A stretch of DNA of 6,288 nt from Balneolaceae bacterium (GTDB lineage Bacteria; Bacteroidota; Rhodothermia; Balneolales; Balneolaceae), in the NCBI GenBank assembly GCA_021767245.1, contig JAASTO010000158.1, positions 1 through 6,288 of the forward strand, read 5' to 3'. The notes under the pieces were generated by a model. That model searched no databases. It saw only the letters and a list, made by a program, of their open reading frames with translations, and had not been told where the DNA came from. Position 1 is the stretch's first letter, and each line of letters begins with the position of its first letter. Below, in pieces: positions 1-5,928 of this stretch. Made by a program: the position numbers and the translations under genes.

Positions 1-45
1 CCGGTTTTCAAAGCTGAACACATGTACGTATTTTTGAAGTCTTGA
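1..45 (+). CDS. possible C-terminal tail of an upstream gene (partial, unidentified)
   Basis: Frame 1 is open from the first base to a TGA at 43-45 and would encode a 14-residue tail, PVFKAEHMYVFLKS. The alternating hydrophobic pattern (MYVFL) resembles a terminal beta strand. The other two forward frames close at 15 and 37. Fourteen open codons are expected often by chance, and the tail is too short to assign to a family. If real, its stop lies 40 bases before the PfkB start, so it could be the preceding gene of the same unit. Confidence 0.22.
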   Translation, partial: PVFKAEHMYVFLKS

Positions 46-85
46 AATTTTAAAAATCATAGTTGGACATATTGAAAAGCTACTT
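46..85 (+). promoter_or_regulatory. AT-rich leader before the PfkB kinase gene
   Basis: This short AT-rich stretch precedes the first complete gene. TTG triplets occur at 34-36, 42-44 and 63-65. CATAGTTG at 58-65 is a partial match (4 of 6 fixed positions) to the Bacteroidota -7 element TAnnTTTG, but no TTG sits at the usual distance upstream of it. GAAAAG at 74-79 is a weak purine-rich stretch 6 bases before the ATG and may serve as ribosome binding site. I cannot define a promoter with confidence. Confidence 0.25.
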
Positions 86-1081
86 ATGAAGAAAAAGTAC
101 AATGTGTACGGTATTGGAAATGCCCTCGTAGACCTTGAATTTAAAGTGACTCCCGATTTTTTAGAAGAACATAAAGTTCAAAAAGGATTGATGACCCTGG
201 TCGATGAGGATACTCAACACCGGCTTATTAAAGCAATTGATCATAATGATGCTATAAAAAAATCCGGTGGATCGGCGGCTAACACGATGATCGCGGTCAA
301 TCAGTTTGGGGGAAAATCGTTTTATTCCTGTAAAGTGGCGGCCGATGAATTTGGTGATTTCTACCTCAAGGATATGGAAGAGGCCGGCATCCCCACTAAC
401 TTTGACCGGCAAGAGAGAGAAGATGGTATTACCGGAAAATGCCTGGTTATGGTGACTGAAGATGCTGACCGCACCATGAATACTTTTCTGGGTATTTCAT
501 CCGGTTTATCTGTGAATGAAGTGGATGACAGAGCCATCAAGGATTCTGAATATGTGTATCTGGAAGGATATCTCGTAACCTCAGAGGGGGGATTGGATGC
601 CATGAAATACACTAAGAAAGTAGCTGAAGAAAATGGGATAAAAACATCTATCACTCTGTCTGATCCGGCTATTGCAGAACATTTTCGTCCCCAGTTCAGG
701 GAAGTGATCGGTGCTTCGGTTGATCTGTTATTTTGTAATGAGCAGGAAGCTTTAACTTTTACCGGAAAAGATAACATGGCCGAGGCTCGGGAAGCTATGA
801 AACAAGAAGCCAAACGCTTCGTGATCACCCAGGGAAAAAACGGAGCTATGATATACGATGGAGATACCTTCATCGATATTGAACCCTACGATGTAAAAGC
901 CGTGGATACGAATGGAGCCGGAGATATGTTTGCAGGTGCTTTCCTGTATGGAATCACTAATGATCTTGGTTTTGCCAATTCAGGGAAACTCGCCAGTCTG
1001 GCCGGTTCAAAGATCGTCTCGCAATACGGTCCGCGTTTGAAATGGCATGAGGTTCAGGAAATACTTCACGAATTAAAATAG
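86..1081 (+). CDS. PfkB-family carbohydrate/nucleoside kinase, adenosine kinase-like
   Basis: A 331-residue cytosolic ribokinase-fold (PfkB) kinase that transfers the ATP gamma-phosphate to a hydroxymethyl group. Seen in the sequence: an N-terminal GIGNALVD segment (residues 9-16) with the substrate-contacting Asp16; GGSAANT at 61-67, the glycine-rich motif typical of adenosine kinases and their close PfkB relatives; and the C-terminal PfkB signature DTNGAGDMFAGAFL (274-287), which forms the anion hole with Asp280 as likely catalytic base. Length fits the family (300-350). The ATG at 86 places the first beta strand (KYNVYGIG) right at the N-terminus, as usual. The stop is 6 bases before the SemiSWEET gene, so the two are probably co-transcribed. 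Adenosine salvage (adenosine to AMP) is the best guess, helped by the nearby RdgB gene. A sugar or other nucleoside substrate cannot be excluded, because PfkB specificity is poorly read from motifs. Confidence 0.92.
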   Translation: MKKKYNVYGIGNALVDLEFKVTPDFLEEHKVQKGLMTLVDEDTQHRLIKAIDHNDAIKKSGGSAANTMIAVNQFGGKSFYSCKVAADEFGDFYLKDMEEAGIPTNFDRQEREDGITGKCLVMVTEDADRTMNTFLGISSGLSVNEVDDRAIKDSEYVYLEGYLVTSEGGLDAMKYTKKVAEENGIKTSITLSDPAIAEHFRPQFREVIGASVDLLFCNEQEALTFTGKDNMAEAREAMKQEAKRFVITQGKNGAMIYDGDTFIDIEPYDVKAVDTNGAGDMFAGAFLYGITNDLGFANSGKLASLAGSKIVSQYGPRLKWHEVQEILHELK

Positions 1082-1087
1082 ATCAAA

Positions 1088-1348
1088 ATGACAGGAATTG
1101 AACTCATGGGCTGGGCAGGCTTTGGAATACTGGTTGCTGCCTGGATCCCTCAAACCTTGGATACCATCAAAAAGGGAAATACACAGATGAACCTGGCTTT
1201 CATCATCATGTATTTTACCTCAAGTTTACTGCTAACCATTTATTCCGTTCTAACTGAAGATCCGGTGTTTACGGCATTGAATGCCCTTTTGACGCTTGGC
1301 AGCGGGATAAACCTGTATTATAAATTCTTTCCAAGAAAAGAGATATGA
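1088..1348 (+). CDS. SemiSWEET / PQ-loop family small membrane transporter
   Basis: An 86-residue protein with three predicted transmembrane helices (about 5-24, 36-54 and 60-79), which is the exact size and topology of bacterial SemiSWEETs. These form homodimers that move small sugars down their gradient across the inner membrane. The family hallmark Pro-Gln lies at 21-22 (WIPQTLDTIKKG) at the end of helix 1, followed by a basic loop. Asn65 in helix 3 (TALNALLTL) matches the conserved pore Asn of characterised SemiSWEETs. By my hand alignment the pore Trp of helix 2 (Trp48 in the Leptospira protein) is Leu49 here, so the substrate may not be a typical disaccharide or glucose. The gene begins 6 bases after the kinase stop. 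Its last codons overlap the RdgB start (ATGA), indicating translational coupling. The family call is fairly secure; the substrate is unknown. Confidence 0.85.
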   Translation: MTGIELMGWAGFGILVAAWIPQTLDTIKKGNTQMNLAFIIMYFTSSLLLTIYSVLTEDPVFTALNALLTLGSGINLYYKFFPRKEI

Positions 1349-1932
1349 ATATTAGTAAGCTCGTCATTGCTTCCAGAAATAAACATAAGATCGGGGAGAT
1401 GCAGCAGCTGCTGAGTCCCCTGGGAATTGAGGTGCTTTCGACGGCTGATTTTCCTGAATTGGAAGAGGTGGTGGAAGACCGCCCAACGCTGAAGGGTAAC
1501 GCCCTCAAAAAAGCCCGGTATGTGGCAAAAGAGACTGGTCTGCCTGCCCTCTCTGATGATACGGGCCTGGAAGTGGAAGCTCTGAATGGAAAACCCGGGG
1601 TTTATTCCGCCAGATTTGCGGGCCCCGACGCCACTTATGAGGACAATGTATTTAAGTTGCTGAATGAACTGGAAGGAGTTGATAACCGAAATGCCCGTTT
1701 CAGAACTATCGTTGCTCTGGTAGATGGGGATGAAGAGTTTACCTTTGAAGGGATCTGTAATGGAGAGATCACAGAAGACCAACGGGGAACCGAAGGATTT
1801 GGATACGATCCTATTTTTAGGCCGGATGGTTATGATCAAACCTTTGCAGAGTTGGACGGTTCAACCAAAAATATGATATCCCATCGGGGTAAAGCCGTTG
1901 AAAATTTTGTGAAATTCCTGAAAGAGATGTGA
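1345..1932 (+). CDS. rdgB: RdgB/HAM1 non-canonical purine NTP pyrophosphatase (dITP/XTP)
   Basis: A 195-residue cytosolic house-cleaning enzyme that hydrolyses dITP, ITP and XTP to monophosphate plus pyrophosphate, so that deaminated purines are not put into DNA or RNA. Family motifs are all present in order: SRNKHK (10-15) for triphosphate binding; EDRPTLKGNALKKA (44-57), with an acidic metal ligand; SDDTGLEV (70-77), with Asp72 matching the general base Asp69 of E. coli RdgB; the GFGYDPIF base-recognition loop (151-158); FAEL (167-170); and SHRGKA (179-184). Length equals the usual 190-200. The start is fixed by the ATGA overlap with SemiSWEET and by the first strand (KLVIAS) lying directly after it. 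Membership in a group with a nucleoside kinase suggests a purine theme, although rdgB position varies widely between genomes. Confidence 0.96.
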   Translation: MNISKLVIASRNKHKIGEMQQLLSPLGIEVLSTADFPELEEVVEDRPTLKGNALKKARYVAKETGLPALSDDTGLEVEALNGKPGVYSARFAGPDATYEDNVFKLLNELEGVDNRNARFRTIVALVDGDEEFTFEGICNGEITEDQRGTEGFGYDPIFRPDGYDQTFAELDGSTKNMISHRGKAVENFVKFLKEM

Positions 1933-1989
1933 TTCTGATCTCTGAATAACTTATCTACCTGCTATCGCACTAATTAAAAGATATCAGGT

Positions 1990-2955
1990 ATGTTCGATCG
2001 CAAACAATTTTTAAAGACCTCTTTAGCAGGCATACTGCCGTTGGGATTTGGAGGTTTTGCTTCTACTAAAACCTACTCGGGTAAAAAACCGGTAGTGGTC
2101 TCAACCTGGAGAACCGCGACCAATGCTAATCAGGCAGCCTGGAAGGTACTGTCAAATGGAGGTTATGCTCTTGATGCAGTCGAAGAAGGGGTGAAAGTTG
2201 AAGAATCCAATCCCGATAACAGTACCGTTGGCTATGGCGGCAGACCTGATCGCGATGGGAAAGTAACTCTCGATGCCTGCGTGATGGATGAGGCCGGAAA
2301 CTGCGGATCGGTAGCCTGTCTTGAAAATATCAAACATCCGGTCTCTGTGGCCCGTAAGATCATGACCGATAGCCCGCATGCTATGCTGGTGGGTCCCGGA
2401 GCCAAACAATTTGCCCTTTCACAGGGATTTCCTGAAGAAGATCTATTGACCCCGGAATCTAAAGCAGCGTGGGAAGCATGGCTGGAACGTGGAGATTACA
2501 CCCCGCCCGCCATCAACATTGAAAATCATGATACCATAGGAATGCTGGCTTTGGACGAACAGGGCAGAATTTCCGGGGCCTGTACCACAAGTGGTGCCGC
2601 CTGGAAGATGCACGGCCGGGTCGGAGACTCACCCATTATCGGATCAGGTTTATTTATCGACCCTAAAATTGGGGGAGCCGTAGCAACCGGACTTGGTGAG
2701 GAAGTCATCAAAACAGCCGGGAGCCATTTGGTGGTAGAAATGATGCGGGCCGGTCATTCACCAAGTGAGGCCTGTCAGATCGCTGTTGAGCGGATCATCG
2801 AGCGGGATCCCAAAAACAAAGAGGGCGTTCAGGTGGCATACATTGCCCTCAATACTGATGGGGCTTACGGCGGATTCAGCATCAGACAAGGGTTTGATGC
2901 GGTGATTACAGATCCTGATGGAATGCGAACCGAACCTACAGGGCACCTTTTCTAA
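1990..2955 (+). CDS. N4-(beta-N-acetylglucosaminyl)-L-asparaginase (glycosylasparaginase), exported
   Basis: A 321-residue Ntn-hydrolase that cleaves the GlcNAc-Asn bond of Asn-linked glycans once the peptide has been removed, and often related beta-aspartyl substrates. It is made as a precursor that autocleaves before the nucleophile Thr. That site is seen as HDTIGM, with Thr182 the expected nucleophile, giving an alpha chain up to Asp181 and a beta chain from Thr182. Residues matching the flavobacterial enzyme with a constant offset of 30 are Thr200, Arg210 and Asp213 (substrate carboxylate binding), Thr233 and Gly234. The N-terminus (DRKQFLKTS, then a hydrophobic stretch at about 10-24) is a Tat-like leader with Arg-Lys in place of Arg-Arg, so a periplasmic location is inferred; Sec export is the alternative. 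A 57-base gap separates it from rdgB. AAAAG at 1976-1980 is the only plausible ribosome binding site. The symporter begins 2 bases after its stop. Confidence 0.94.
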   Translation: MFDRKQFLKTSLAGILPLGFGGFASTKTYSGKKPVVVSTWRTATNANQAAWKVLSNGGYALDAVEEGVKVEESNPDNSTVGYGGRPDRDGKVTLDACVMDEAGNCGSVACLENIKHPVSVARKIMTDSPHAMLVGPGAKQFALSQGFPEEDLLTPESKAAWEAWLERGDYTPPAINIENHDTIGMLALDEQGRISGACTTSGAAWKMHGRVGDSPIIGSGLFIDPKIGGAVATGLGEEVIKTAGSHLVVEMMRAGHSPSEACQIAVERIIERDPKNKEGVQVAYIALNTDGAYGGFSIRQGFDAVITDPDGMRTEPTGHLF

Positions 2956-2957
2956 AT

Positions 2958-4490
2958 ATGGAATTTTCAATCATTGACTACATCGTAATTGTTGTTTACC
3001 TGATTGGGGTGGCCTTTCTTGGGTTGAGAACCTCGGGTAAGCAGACCTCCAATAAGGACTATTTTTTAGGCGGGGAAGGAATGCCGTGGTGGGCCGTTCT
3101 ATTTTCCATCGTTGCAACGGAAACGAGTACACTGACTTTTATTAGTATTCCAGCCGTGGCATACGGTGGCAACCTTACTTTTTTACAGATCACAGTAGGA
3201 TACGTGATCGGGAGAGTTGGGGTCGCCCTGTTCTTTCTGCCAAAATATTATGAGGGTGAACTGTTAACGGCTTATACCTTTCTGGAAAGGCGGTTCGGAG
3301 CCGGAATGCGAAATGCAGCGAGTACCACTTTTATGATCACGCGTCTGCTGGCAGATGGGGTTCGTTTATTTGCTACGGCAATTCCGTTAGCCATAATTCT
3401 TCGTCTGGGAGGAGCTTTTACCGGCATGGGTGACCTTCAGCTGTATATCATTGCCATTGCGGTGATCACAGGCATCACACTTATTTACACCTTCTTTGGA
3501 GGGATAAAGGCGGTGATTTGGATGGATTTTGTACAGATGCTCGTTTATATAGGTGGTGCATTCATTGCGATATTCGTGCTTTGGAATAACCTGCCGCAGG
3601 GCTTTTCACTGCCTGTCGAGAAACTTAAGATCATTGATACCGGATTTGATATGAGTTTCGAGGAATTCATCCGTCAGCCCTACACATTGATCACTGCTAT
3701 TGTGGGTGGAGCCGTATTCTCTTTAGCCTCGCATGGAACCGATCATTTATTAGTACAAAGGGTACTGGCAACGGGAAGTTTGAGGTCGGGCCAAAAAGCC
3801 ATGATCTGGAGCGGAATATTAGCCATGTTACAGTTTGGGTTGTTTCTTGGGATCGGGTTGCTGCTCTTTATGTTCTATGAAGGCGTTTCGGCAGAAGCAC
3901 TTGGCCTGGCTACAACCGATGAGATCTTTGCCAAATTCATAGTTGAGCAGCTACCGGTAGGCATATCCGGACTGATCGTTGCGGCACTATTTGCGGCTGC
4001 TATGAGTAGTCTCAGTTCGTCCCTTAACTCACTGGCCTCCTCAACCACCTATGATCTTTATAAACCCTATTTTGGAAAATCAAATACTGATGCCGAGGAC
4101 CTGGCCATCTCCAGAAAGATCACATTGGTGTGGGGGGTCATCCTTTCAGTTTCAGCCATATTCTTTGCTTTCCTTCAGCTTCAGGGGGGAGAAAGGCCTG
4201 CTATTGTTGAACTGGGATTAGGTATTGCCTCCTATACATACGGCGGATTACTCGGTGCGTTTTTGTTAGGAATGTTGTTTGATAAACCGGACAAGCGGGA
4301 TGCCATGATCGGTTTTTTTACCGGTTTGATCACTTTACTGTTCATGGTTCAGGGCCCCATCCAAAACGTGTTACCGGGAAATGGGCTTGCCATTGCGTGG
4401 CCACTTTATACCCTGGTGGGTTCATTGATCGTAGTTCTAGCAGGATTAATATCAAACCGTGCGAGGGGTAAGGGAAATGATCGAGAATGA
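2958..4490 (+). CDS. sodium:solute symporter, SSS/SLC5 family
   Basis: A 510-residue inner-membrane protein with about 13 hydrophobic helices and the LeuT-type fold of the SSS family, using the Na+ gradient for solute uptake. Motifs seen: NKDYFLGGEGMPWWAV (32-47), the usual opening after helix 1; TETSTLTFISIPAVAY (54-69) in helix 2; YTFFGGIKAVIWMDFVQ (177-193), the core SSS signature; GTDHLLVQRVLAT (260-272); and AAAMSSLSSSLNSLASSTTYDLY (346-368). In the last, Ala347, Ser350 and Ser351 fit the A-x-x-S-S pattern of the Na2 sodium site in vSGLT. The usual Thr before the conserved Asp190 (WTD) is Met189. The length lacks a C-terminal kinase or regulatory extension. The ATG follows the asparaginase stop by 2 bases, which implies coupling. 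The solute is unknown; sugars, amino acids and sialic acid are all carried by relatives, and the neighbour hints at a glycan- or Asn-derived product. Confidence 0.93.
   Translation: MEFSIIDYIVIVVYLIGVAFLGLRTSGKQTSNKDYFLGGEGMPWWAVLFSIVATETSTLTFISIPAVAYGGNLTFLQITVGYVIGRVGVALFFLPKYYEGELLTAYTFLERRFGAGMRNAASTTFMITRLLADGVRLFATAIPLAIILRLGGAFTGMGDLQLYIIAIAVITGITLIYTFFGGIKAVIWMDFVQMLVYIGGAFIAIFVLWNNLPQGFSLPVEKLKIIDTGFDMSFEEFIRQPYTLITAIVGGAVFSLASHGTDHLLVQRVLATGSLRSGQKAMIWSGILAMLQFGLFLGIGLLLFMFYEGVSAEALGLATTDEIFAKFIVEQLPVGISGLIVAALFAAAMSSLSSSLNSLASSTTYDLYKPYFGKSNTDAEDLAISRKITLVWGVILSVSAIFFAFLQLQGGERPAIVELGLGIASYTYGGLLGAFLLGMLFDKPDKRDAMIGFFTGLITLLFMVQGPIQNVLPGNGLAIAWPLYTLVGSLIVVLAGLISNRARGKGNDRE
4463..4476 (+). 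promoter_or_regulatory. ribosome binding site deciding the NTF2-like start
   Basis: GAGGGG at 4463-4468 lies inside the 3' end of the symporter gene, 8 bases before the ATG at 4477. It is the clearest Shine-Dalgarno-like sequence in the window. It favours 4477 over the in-frame GTG at 4459, which lies upstream of this site and has no comparable purine run at the right distance. Confidence 0.6.
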
Positions 4491-4944
4491 AGAGACGATC
4501 CATAAACTATATTCAGCGCTGCAAACCCTGAATCATAAAGGAATGATCCAATGCTACCATCCGGAAGCCACGTTCAGGGATCCGGTCTTTGAGCTGAACT
4601 CTAAAGATGAAATAACCGGTATGTGGACCATGCTATGCAAAAGTGCCAAGGCATTCGAGTTTCACTATGATGAAGTTTGGACTGAAGAATATGAAGGCGG
4701 AGCTATCCTAAATGCGGAATATCTGTTTTCTCAAACAAACCGTATGGTACACAACCATATCCATGCGAGGTTCAAATTCAAAAATGGATTGATCATAGAA
4801 CATGTTGATACCTTTGATTTCTGGAAGTGGAGTCGGCAGGCTTTGGGTTTTCCCGGTGTCGTATTGGGCTGGAGTTCTTTGCTACAGAGAAAAGTCCAAA
4901 ATCAGGCATATACGAATATGAAGCGGTTCATGAGAGAGAATTAA
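4477..4944 (+). CDS. NTF2-like / SnoaL-like domain protein, function unknown
   Basis: A 155-residue soluble protein with the cone-shaped alpha+beta NTF2 fold pattern: N-terminal helices (EETIHKLYSALQTLNHKGMIQC), then YHPEATFRDPVF (about 27-38), a helix, and four long beta strands rich in aromatics (FEFHYDEVW, GGAILNAEYLF, HNHIHARFKFKNGLIIEHVDTFDFWKW). The C-terminal tail (SRQALGFPGVVLGWSSLLQRKVQ) is a helical cap typical of a SnoaL-like subfamily I recall from Bacteroidota. Such folds hold small hydrophobic ligands or isomerise and hydrolyse them. His28, Asp35, His91, His93 and Asp109 line the likely pocket by pattern, but no catalytic set can be named. No signal peptide. The ATG at 4477 is chosen because of the GAGGGG site upstream; a GTG at 4459 would add six residues. 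It overlaps the symporter gene by 14 bases, so it is probably co-translated with it. Confidence 0.85.
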   Translation: MIENEETIHKLYSALQTLNHKGMIQCYHPEATFRDPVFELNSKDEITGMWTMLCKSAKAFEFHYDEVWTEEYEGGAILNAEYLFSQTNRMVHNHIHARFKFKNGLIIEHVDTFDFWKWSRQALGFPGVVLGWSSLLQRKVQNQAYTNMKRFMREN

Positions 4945-5009
4945 AAGCTATTGTGAATGCTTTAGGGCTCAATTTTGTAGTAATAATAGAATCTAAAAGC
5001 ACAAAAATT

Positions 5010-5681
5010 ATGGCACATACCGTTAAGATACTTGAAACCGAATCCGTAACTCACGATGTGAAGAAACTGACCCTCGAAAAACCCGAGGGATATAAATTTG
5101 AACCCGGTCAGGCTACAGAGGTAGCTATTGACAAAAAAGGATGGAGAGATGAAAAACGTCCTTTTACCTTTACCTCTCTGAATGAGGATGAACATCTTGA
5201 ATTTGTGATCAAGATCTATAAAGATCACGATGGGGTGACTAAACAGATCGGTAAGCTTGAGGCAGGGGATGCATTGCTCATCGATGAACCCTGGGGAACG
5301 ATTCAGTACAAAGGCGAAGGTACCTTTCTTGCCGGTGGCGCAGGGGTTACTCCATTTATCGCTATTTTCAGAGACCTTCACAAGAAAGGAGAAATTGGAG
5401 ATAATAAACTGATCTTCTCCAATAAGGCTGACAAAGATATTATCCTAAAAGAGGAATTTAGTGAGATGTTAGGTGATAACTTCATAAACGTGATCACCGA
5501 TCATCCCACGGATGAGCATATCTTCCTGGATGGATTTATAGATAAGGATTTTCTGGCTTCCAGGGTCGGTGATCTTGATCAGCCCTTTTACGTCTGTGGT
5601 CCGGGGCCATTCAACGAAGCAATGATGAATTACCTTAAGGAATTAGGGGCAGATCCCGATGCTTTGGTCTTTGAAGAGTAA
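5010..5681 (+). CDS. flavodoxin reductase-type FAD/NAD(P)H oxidoreductase (FNR superfamily)
   Basis: A 223-residue cytosolic flavoprotein with the two FNR-superfamily domains and nothing else. The FAD beta-barrel occupies about 1-100, with RPFTFTSL (50-57) fitting the flavin motif R-x-[YF]-[ST] and DGVTKQIGKLEAGDALLI (74-91) after it. The NAD(P)H domain occupies about 103-223, with LAGGAGVTPFIAIFRDL (107-123) and the terminal CGPGPFNEAMMNYLKELG (196-213), where Cys196 sits near the nicotinamide. There is no CX4CX2C 2Fe-2S domain, so it needs a separate electron acceptor such as flavodoxin, ferredoxin or a partner oxygenase. ATG 5010 is chosen because homologous folds start at the strand HTVKILETES. 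The reading frame is open back to 4827, but that stretch lies largely over the NTF2-like gene in another frame. No good Shine-Dalgarno precedes 5010. It is last in the run and is followed by the structured noncoding region. Confidence 0.9.
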   Translation: MAHTVKILETESVTHDVKKLTLEKPEGYKFEPGQATEVAIDKKGWRDEKRPFTFTSLNEDEHLEFVIKIYKDHDGVTKQIGKLEAGDALLIDEPWGTIQYKGEGTFLAGGAGVTPFIAIFRDLHKKGEIGDNKLIFSNKADKDIILKEEFSEMLGDNFINVITDHPTDEHIFLDGFIDKDFLASRVGDLDQPFYVCGPGPFNEAMMNYLKELGADPDALVFEE

Positions 5682-5695
5682 GGTCCATATCAAGT

Positions 5696-5722
5696 TCACA
5701 TCATTAAAGGGTGTTTATGTGA
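5696..5722 (+). repeat. inverted repeat (6-bp stem) just after the flavin reductase
   Basis: TCACAT at 5696-5701 pairs with ATGTGA at 5717-5722 across a 15-base loop, followed by TTTT at 5723-5726. It begins 15 bases after the stop codon. It could be a weak 3' hairpin, but the stem is short and AT-rich. TTCACAT recurs at 5758-5764. Confidence 0.35.
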
Positions 5723-5742
5723 TTTTAAAGCCCTGATTTTCC

Positions 5743-5757
5743 CCGGTTCAGAACCGG
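5743..5757. repeat. perfect dyad CCGGTTC-A-GAACCGG with a third half-site
   Basis: CCGGTTC (5743-5749) and GAACCGG (5751-5757) form a perfect 7-bp inverted repeat around one base, and CCGGTTC occurs again at 5754-5760, overlapping the right arm. The nearly gapless symmetry suits a protein-binding operator better than an RNA hairpin, which could form only about 5 bp. Confidence 0.45.
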
Positions 5758-5762
5758 TTCAC

Positions 5763-5805
5763 ATTACAAACGGCCTCAGCAATTGTTTTAAGGCATATTT
5801 GTAAT
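5763..5805 (+). repeat. inverted repeat / hairpin of 8+4 bp
   Basis: ATTACAAA (5763-5770) is fully complementary to TTTGTAAT (5798-5805). After a small internal loop (5771-5772 against 5795-5797), GCCT (5773-5776) pairs with AGGC (5791-5794), leaving a 14-base loop. This is a plausible first stem of a structured RNA that ends at the terminator at 5852-5880. Confidence 0.45.
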
Positions 5806-5816
5806 ACTTTAAGGTC

Positions 5817-5843
5817 GAACAAATCGCTAGCCCGAATTTGTTC
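5817..5843 (+). repeat. inverted repeat / hairpin of 8+2 bp with one bulge
   Basis: GAACAAAT (5817-5824) pairs with ATTTGTTC (5836-5843). CG at 5825-5826 pairs with CG at 5833-5834, with A5835 bulged and a 6-base loop CTAGCC (5827-5832). It lies 8 bases before the first terminator hairpin, as the middle stem of a three-hairpin series. Confidence 0.5.
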
Positions 5844-5851
5844 ATCTTGTT

Positions 5852-5880
5852 AACCTTCCGGTTTTTCGGGGTGTTTTTTT
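5852..5880 (+). terminator. intrinsic terminator-like hairpin 1
   Basis: The arm AACCTTCCG (5852-5860) pairs with CGGGGTGTT (5867-5875), with one C/T mismatch and two G-T wobbles. The loop is GTTTTT and a run of seven T ends at 5880 (partly used by the stem base). The shape fits a rho-independent terminator on the + strand, though the stem is imperfect. It could end a transcript started upstream, or a separate small RNA. Confidence 0.6.
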
Positions 5881-5887
5881 AAAACAT

Positions 5888-5928
5888 AGGATCTCTTTGA
5901 TACGATCAGAGAGATCCTTTTTATTTTT
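5888..5928 (+). terminator. strong intrinsic terminator 2
   Basis: AGGATCTCT (5888-5896) is fully complementary to AGAGATCCT (5910-5918). The pairing continues inward through a T-G wobble (5897/5909) and TGAT/ATCA to a 3-base loop ACG (5902-5904), giving a 14-bp stem. The tail is TTTTATTTTT (5919-5928). This is a very good rho-independent terminator and most likely the final stop for transcription of the whole + strand run, 207 bases after the last stop codon. Confidence 0.85.

Noticed and set aside
361..873. A 170-residue open frame on the minus strand opposite the PfkB gene
   Set aside because: It is the antisense of a well-supported kinase, is rich in Ser/Arg/Ile without domain character, and has no ribosome site.
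1318..1839. A 173-residue minus-strand open frame opposite rdgB
   Set aside because: It lies fully opposite RdgB motifs and shows no recognisable family or signal.
4459..4476. GTG start for the NTF2-like gene
   Set aside because: The GAGGGG ribosome site lies downstream of this GTG and is well spaced for the ATG at 4477; the extra residues (MRGVRE) have no family support.
4951..4977. A Bacteroidota-type promoter (TTG at 4951, CAATTTTG at 4970) for the flavin reductase
   Set aside because: The -7 element has a mismatch at its first base and the spacing to TTG is a few bases shorter than usual, so it is not better than chance.
4827..5009. An N-terminal extension of 61 residues for the flavin reductase, starting at an ATG at 4827
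   Set aside because: Most of it overlies the NTF2-like gene in another frame, its residues (for example MESAGFGFSRC) look nothing like an FNR domain, and ATG 5010 places the first FAD-barrel strand at the N-terminus.
4962..5381. A 139-residue minus-strand open frame opposite the flavin reductase
   Set aside because: It is antisense to the FAD domain, with Phe/Ser-rich composition expected from reverse-complemented Glu/Lys/Arg codons.
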